Below are positions 61,653-64,000 of a stretch of 64,000 nucleotides of DNA, piece by piece. The notes below the pieces were generated by a model that searched no databases, was not told where the DNA came from, and was given only the letters and a program-made list of their open reading frames with translations. Position 1 is the stretch's first letter; every line of letters starts with the position of its first letter. This DNA is from an uncultured Desulfomicrobiaceae bacterium (GTDB lineage Bacteria > Desulfobacterota > Desulfovibrionia > Desulfovibrionales > Desulfomicrobiaceae), in assembly GCA_937989665.1 (NCBI GenBank), contig CALKRN010000004.1, positions 1-64,000 on the forward strand, read 5' to 3'. The position numbers and the translations under genes are program-made.

Positions 61653-64000
61653 TGCGGGGCTGTAACCATGGCGGGGCGGTGCATGCGGCCGCCCAGGCCT
61701 TGGGGGTGCCCGTATCGAGCGTGCTCGACTTTTCCGCGAGCATCAATCCTCTTGGGCCGCCAGATTGGCTCCGTCCCGTCGTGGCGCGCAGTTTGGAGGA
61801 GGTCCAGCACTATCCGTGGCCGCGTGCCGAAAGGGTACGTCAGGCGGCCGCCCGGCGCTACGGTGTCCCTGAGGCCCGCCTTGTGGTGGGAGCCGGCGCT
61901 TCGGAGCTCCTCTTTGTTTTGCCCCGGGTTGCAGGGTGTCCCCGGGCTGTTATCCCTACCCCGTGCTATACCGACTATCCGCGGGCAGCGGCTGCTGCGG
62001 GCCTGCAGGTTGAGCTCCTGGCGCCTGGGGCAGACTTGAGTGTGGATCTGGTGGCCCTGGAGCAGGCAGTGGCTGCGGGGCCGGCGGTGGTCTTCCTCGG
62101 GCATCCGGGCAATCCCGTGGGCCAGCCCCTGCCGGTGGCCGCGGTCCTTGCATTGGTGGATCGCTTCCCCGAGATTTTGTGGGTCATCGACGAGGCTTTT
62201 GCTGATTTCGTCGTCGGCATGGAGCGTCTGGTGGCGGTGGAGCGCCCGAATCTGGCAGTGCTCCTTTCTCTTACTAAAATGTACGCTCTTCCGGCCTTGC
62301 GGGTGGGGCTTCTTGTGGCTGACCCTCAGCTGGTGGCCCGCATCGAAGAAGTCCTGCCGCCGTGGAATGTCTGTGGCCCGGCCCAAGCCGTGGCCGAGGC
62401 GGCCCTTGCGGATCCGGCCTTTGCCGAGACCTCGGCCCGGCAGGTGGTCCTCTGGCGCGAGGAGCTTGGCCGTGGGTTAGAGCGGCTACCGGGCTGGCAG
62501 GTATACCCGAGCCAGGCCAATTATCTTCTTTGTCAGCTGCCAGCAGATGCCCGTCCGCTCCTGGAGCGACTCACGGCCCAGGGCATCCTGGTGCGCGGGT
62601 GCGGCAACGTCCCGGGCCTGGACAACCGTTTTCTGCGGGTGGCGGTACGCACTCCGGAGGAAAACGCCCGTCTTGTGGAGGCCCTTGCTTCGGCCCAGGC
62701 CGGGCCCCGGCCTTCCTCTCCACCACGGCGCCCCCCGGCCCTGATGGTGGTGGGATGCACCTCGGACGCAGGCAAGAGCGTGCTTGTGGCTGGACTCTGC
62801 CGGCTCCTGTGGCAGGAGGGGGTGCGGGTGGTCCCCTTCAAGGCCCAGAATATGAGCCTCAATGCCGCGGTGACTGCCGACGGCGGGGAGATGGGGCGAG
62901 CCCAATATCTCCAGGCCATGGCCTGTGGGCTCACTCCGGATGTGCGTATGAATCCGGTCCTCCTCAAGCCGCGCACCGACACGGGGTCGCAGGTCATTGT
63001 CCTGGGGCGGCCATGGGACAACCTGGATGCCATTGCCTACCACCGAGCCAAGGAGCGGCTGTGGCCCATCATCACCGAGGCCTATGCCAGCCTGGCGGCC
63101 GAGGCAGACGTTGTCCTTCTTGAAGGGGCGGGTAGCCCGGCAGAGGTCAATCTTAAGGCCGGGGATATTGTCAACCTGCGCATGGCCCGCCATGCCGGGG
63201 CCCGGGCCTTGCTGGTGGGCGATATTGACCGCGGGGGTGTATTGGCCGCTTTTGTGGGGACATTGGACCTCCTGGCCCCCTGGGAGCGCCAGCTCGTGGC
63301 CGGGTTGGTGGTCAACAAGTTTCGTGGCCGTCTTGACCTCTTGACCCCAGCCCTGGAGTTCGTTTCCCAGGCCACTGGTCGGCCTGTGCTGGGGGTGGTG
63401 CCGTATCTCGAGCGCTTGGGGCTCCCGGACGAGGACTCGGTGGCCTTTAAGGCCGCGCCAGCAGTGGAAGGCGAGGGGAAACTCACGGTGGCCGTGGTGG
63501 ACCTGCCGCGCATCGCCAATGCCACGGACCTGGACCCCCTGCGCGGCGAGCCGGACATCCGCCTGGTGCGGGCGCGACGGCCGGAAGACCTTGCCGGGGC
63601 CTGTGTCATCATCCTGCCAGGATCGCGCAGCGTGGCCCAGGACCTAGAGTTCCTCCATGCTTCAGGGCTTGGTCAGGCCATTGTCCAGGCAGCGGACCAT
63701 GGAGTGGAGGTCATCGGTATCTGCGGGGGGCTGCAGATGCTTGGGGCGGCCCTTGAGGACCCCCAGGGGGTGGAGAGCCGCATCCCGGCACGTCCCCTGG
63801 GCCTCTTGCCGCTCGTCACGGTCTTTGCCCCGGGCAAGGAGCTTTCTGCTACCTCGGCCCACCATCTGCCCACTGGGTTTGAGGTGGTGGGGTATGAAAT
63901 CCACCATGGCGTCACCCGTGCGGTGGGCGAGGTGGGGCCGGTCATCCGGCGGGCCGATGGCCAGGTCATCGGCTGGGGCCGCGGCCAGGTGTGGGGGACG
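61652..64000 (+). CDS. CobD-CobQ fusion: threonine-phosphate decarboxylase-like domain joined to cobyric acid synthase (partial, runs off the right edge)
   Basis: One frame is open from ATG 61652 to the window end (783 codons, no stop). Residues 1-350 are a PLP-dependent CobD/CobC-type enzyme: 'SASINPLGPP' at the start, 'GHPGNPVGQPLP', and the PLP lysine K209 in 'LSLTKMYALPALRVG'. A short proline-rich linker (about 351-363) leads to cobyric acid synthase CobQ: 'GCTSDAGKSVLVAGL' nucleotide loop, 'PFKAQNMSLNA', 'LEGAGSPAEVNL', 'VGDIDRGGVLAAF', and the glutaminase Cys691 in 'GICGGLQMLG'. CobQ amidates four side chains of the corrin; CobD supplies aminopropanol phosphate. About 80-100 residues should lie beyond the edge. 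Confidence 0.92.
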   Translation, partial: MRGCNHGGAVHAAAQALGVPVSSVLDFSASINPLGPPDWLRPVVARSLEEVQHYPWPRAERVRQAAARRYGVPEARLVVGAGASELLFVLPRVAGCPRAVIPTPCYTDYPRAAAAAGLQVELLAPGADLSVDLVALEQAVAAGPAVVFLGHPGNPVGQPLPVAAVLALVDRFPEILWVIDEAFADFVVGMERLVAVERPNLAVLLSLTKMYALPALRVGLLVADPQLVARIEEVLPPWNVCGPAQAVAEAALADPAFAETSARQVVLWREELGRGLERLPGWQVYPSQANYLLCQLPADARPLLERLTAQGILVRGCGNVPGLDNRFLRVAVRTPEENARLVEALASAQAGPRPSSPPRRPPALMVVGCTSDAGKSVLVAGLCRLLWQEGVRVVPFKAQNMSLNAAVTADGGEMGRAQYLQAMACGLTPDVRMNPVLLKPRTDTGSQVIVLGRPWDNLDAIAYHRAKERLWPIITEAYASLAAEADVVLLEGAGSPAEVNLKAGDIVNLRMARHAGARALLVGDIDRGGVLAAFVGTLDLLAPWERQLVAGLVVNKFRGRLDLLTPALEFVSQATGRPVLGVVPYLERLGLPDEDSVAFKAAPAVEGEGKLTVAVVDLPRIANATDLDPLRGEPDIRLVRARRPEDLAGACVIILPGSRSVAQDLEFLHASGLGQAIVQAADHGVEVIGICGGLQMLGAALEDPQGVESRIPARPLGLLPLVTVFAPGKELSATSAHHLPTGFEVVGYEIHHGVTRAVGEVGPVIRRADGQVIGWGRGQVWGT

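Noticed and set aside
62744-64000. CobQ as a separate gene starting at ATG 62744
   Set aside because: There is no ribosome-binding site before it, and the upstream frame is continuous with good CobD similarity and GC-rich codon use.

Overview
The window looks like chromosomal DNA of a lactate-oxidising sulfate reducer of the Desulfovibrionales (Desulfovibrio-like); this is inferred from gene content and order, not from a database search. Most genes are GC-rich. The strongest pointers are the operon pyruvate:ferredoxin oxidoreductase - lactate permease - D-lactate/glycolate oxidase subunits - pta - ackA (40.1-51.8 kb), the order ispE - tRNA-Gln - prs - rplY - pth - carD - rho (15.3-20.4 kb), a MucR/Ros zinc-finger regulator, and a tungsten-type aldehyde oxidoreductase with a polyferredoxin. 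No insertion sequence, prophage or CRISPR array is seen.

Layout. 0.1-4.0 kb, minus strand: an MSHA/type II secretion-like set (ExeA/MshM ATPase, GspE/MshE ATPase, GspF/MshG membrane protein). 4.3-10.8 kb, minus: a tightly packed run with an unknown 577-residue protein, gcvT, rsmE, a polyferredoxin, an aldehyde oxidoreductase, the fluoride channel crcB and a DUF190 protein. 10.9-13.8 kb: a GAF protein, mreB, a degenerate Nudix protein and rimI. 13.9-29.3 kb, plus: housekeeping genes (degP, ispE, tRNA-Gln, prs, rplY, pth, carD, rho, nadE, BepA-like M48 protease, yajC-secD-secF, a phosphohexomutase) and a PAS-GGDEF diguanylate cyclase. 29.3-35.8 kb: DUF2059, an ACT/UPF0210 pair, a repeat-rich gap, a small membrane protein with a PP-loop enzyme, tRNA-Met, an EamA transporter and a ferredoxin. 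35.9-38.7 kb, minus: a polar amino acid ABC transporter operon that starts with a 54-residue zinc-ribbon microprotein. 39.3-52.3 kb: a small unknown gene, then the lactate-to-acetate operon. 52.3-57.5 kb, minus: tRNA-Ser, tadA, purQ, a 117-residue protein, a hydantoinase/oxoprolinase-family protein, mazG and cvpA. 57.6-64 kb: an LSm-like protein, a two-domain radical SAM protein, mucR, an unknown 161-residue protein and the start of a cobD-cobQ fusion that runs off the right edge.

How it works together. In the central operon lactate enters by LctP, is oxidised to pyruvate by the GlcD/GlcF-type enzyme, is split by PFOR to acetyl-CoA, CO2 and reduced ferredoxin, and yields ATP through Pta and AckA. 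A good sigma-54 (-24/-12) promoter lies before PFOR, and three intrinsic terminators inside the operon should grade its expression. The fluoride channel, sec genes, RNA-processing genes and cobalamin synthesis are general housekeeping.

Most unusual signals: a single-ORF CobD-CobQ fusion; degenerate direct repeats with a spacing close to 70 bp in three separate intergenic regions, one of which duplicates the 3' half of tRNA-Ser; three convergent gene pairs that overlap by exactly four bases with shared stop codons; a tadA stop codon inside tRNA-Ser; an ABC permease with an extra hairpin-type domain; and abrupt AT-rich patches inside otherwise GC-rich genes.
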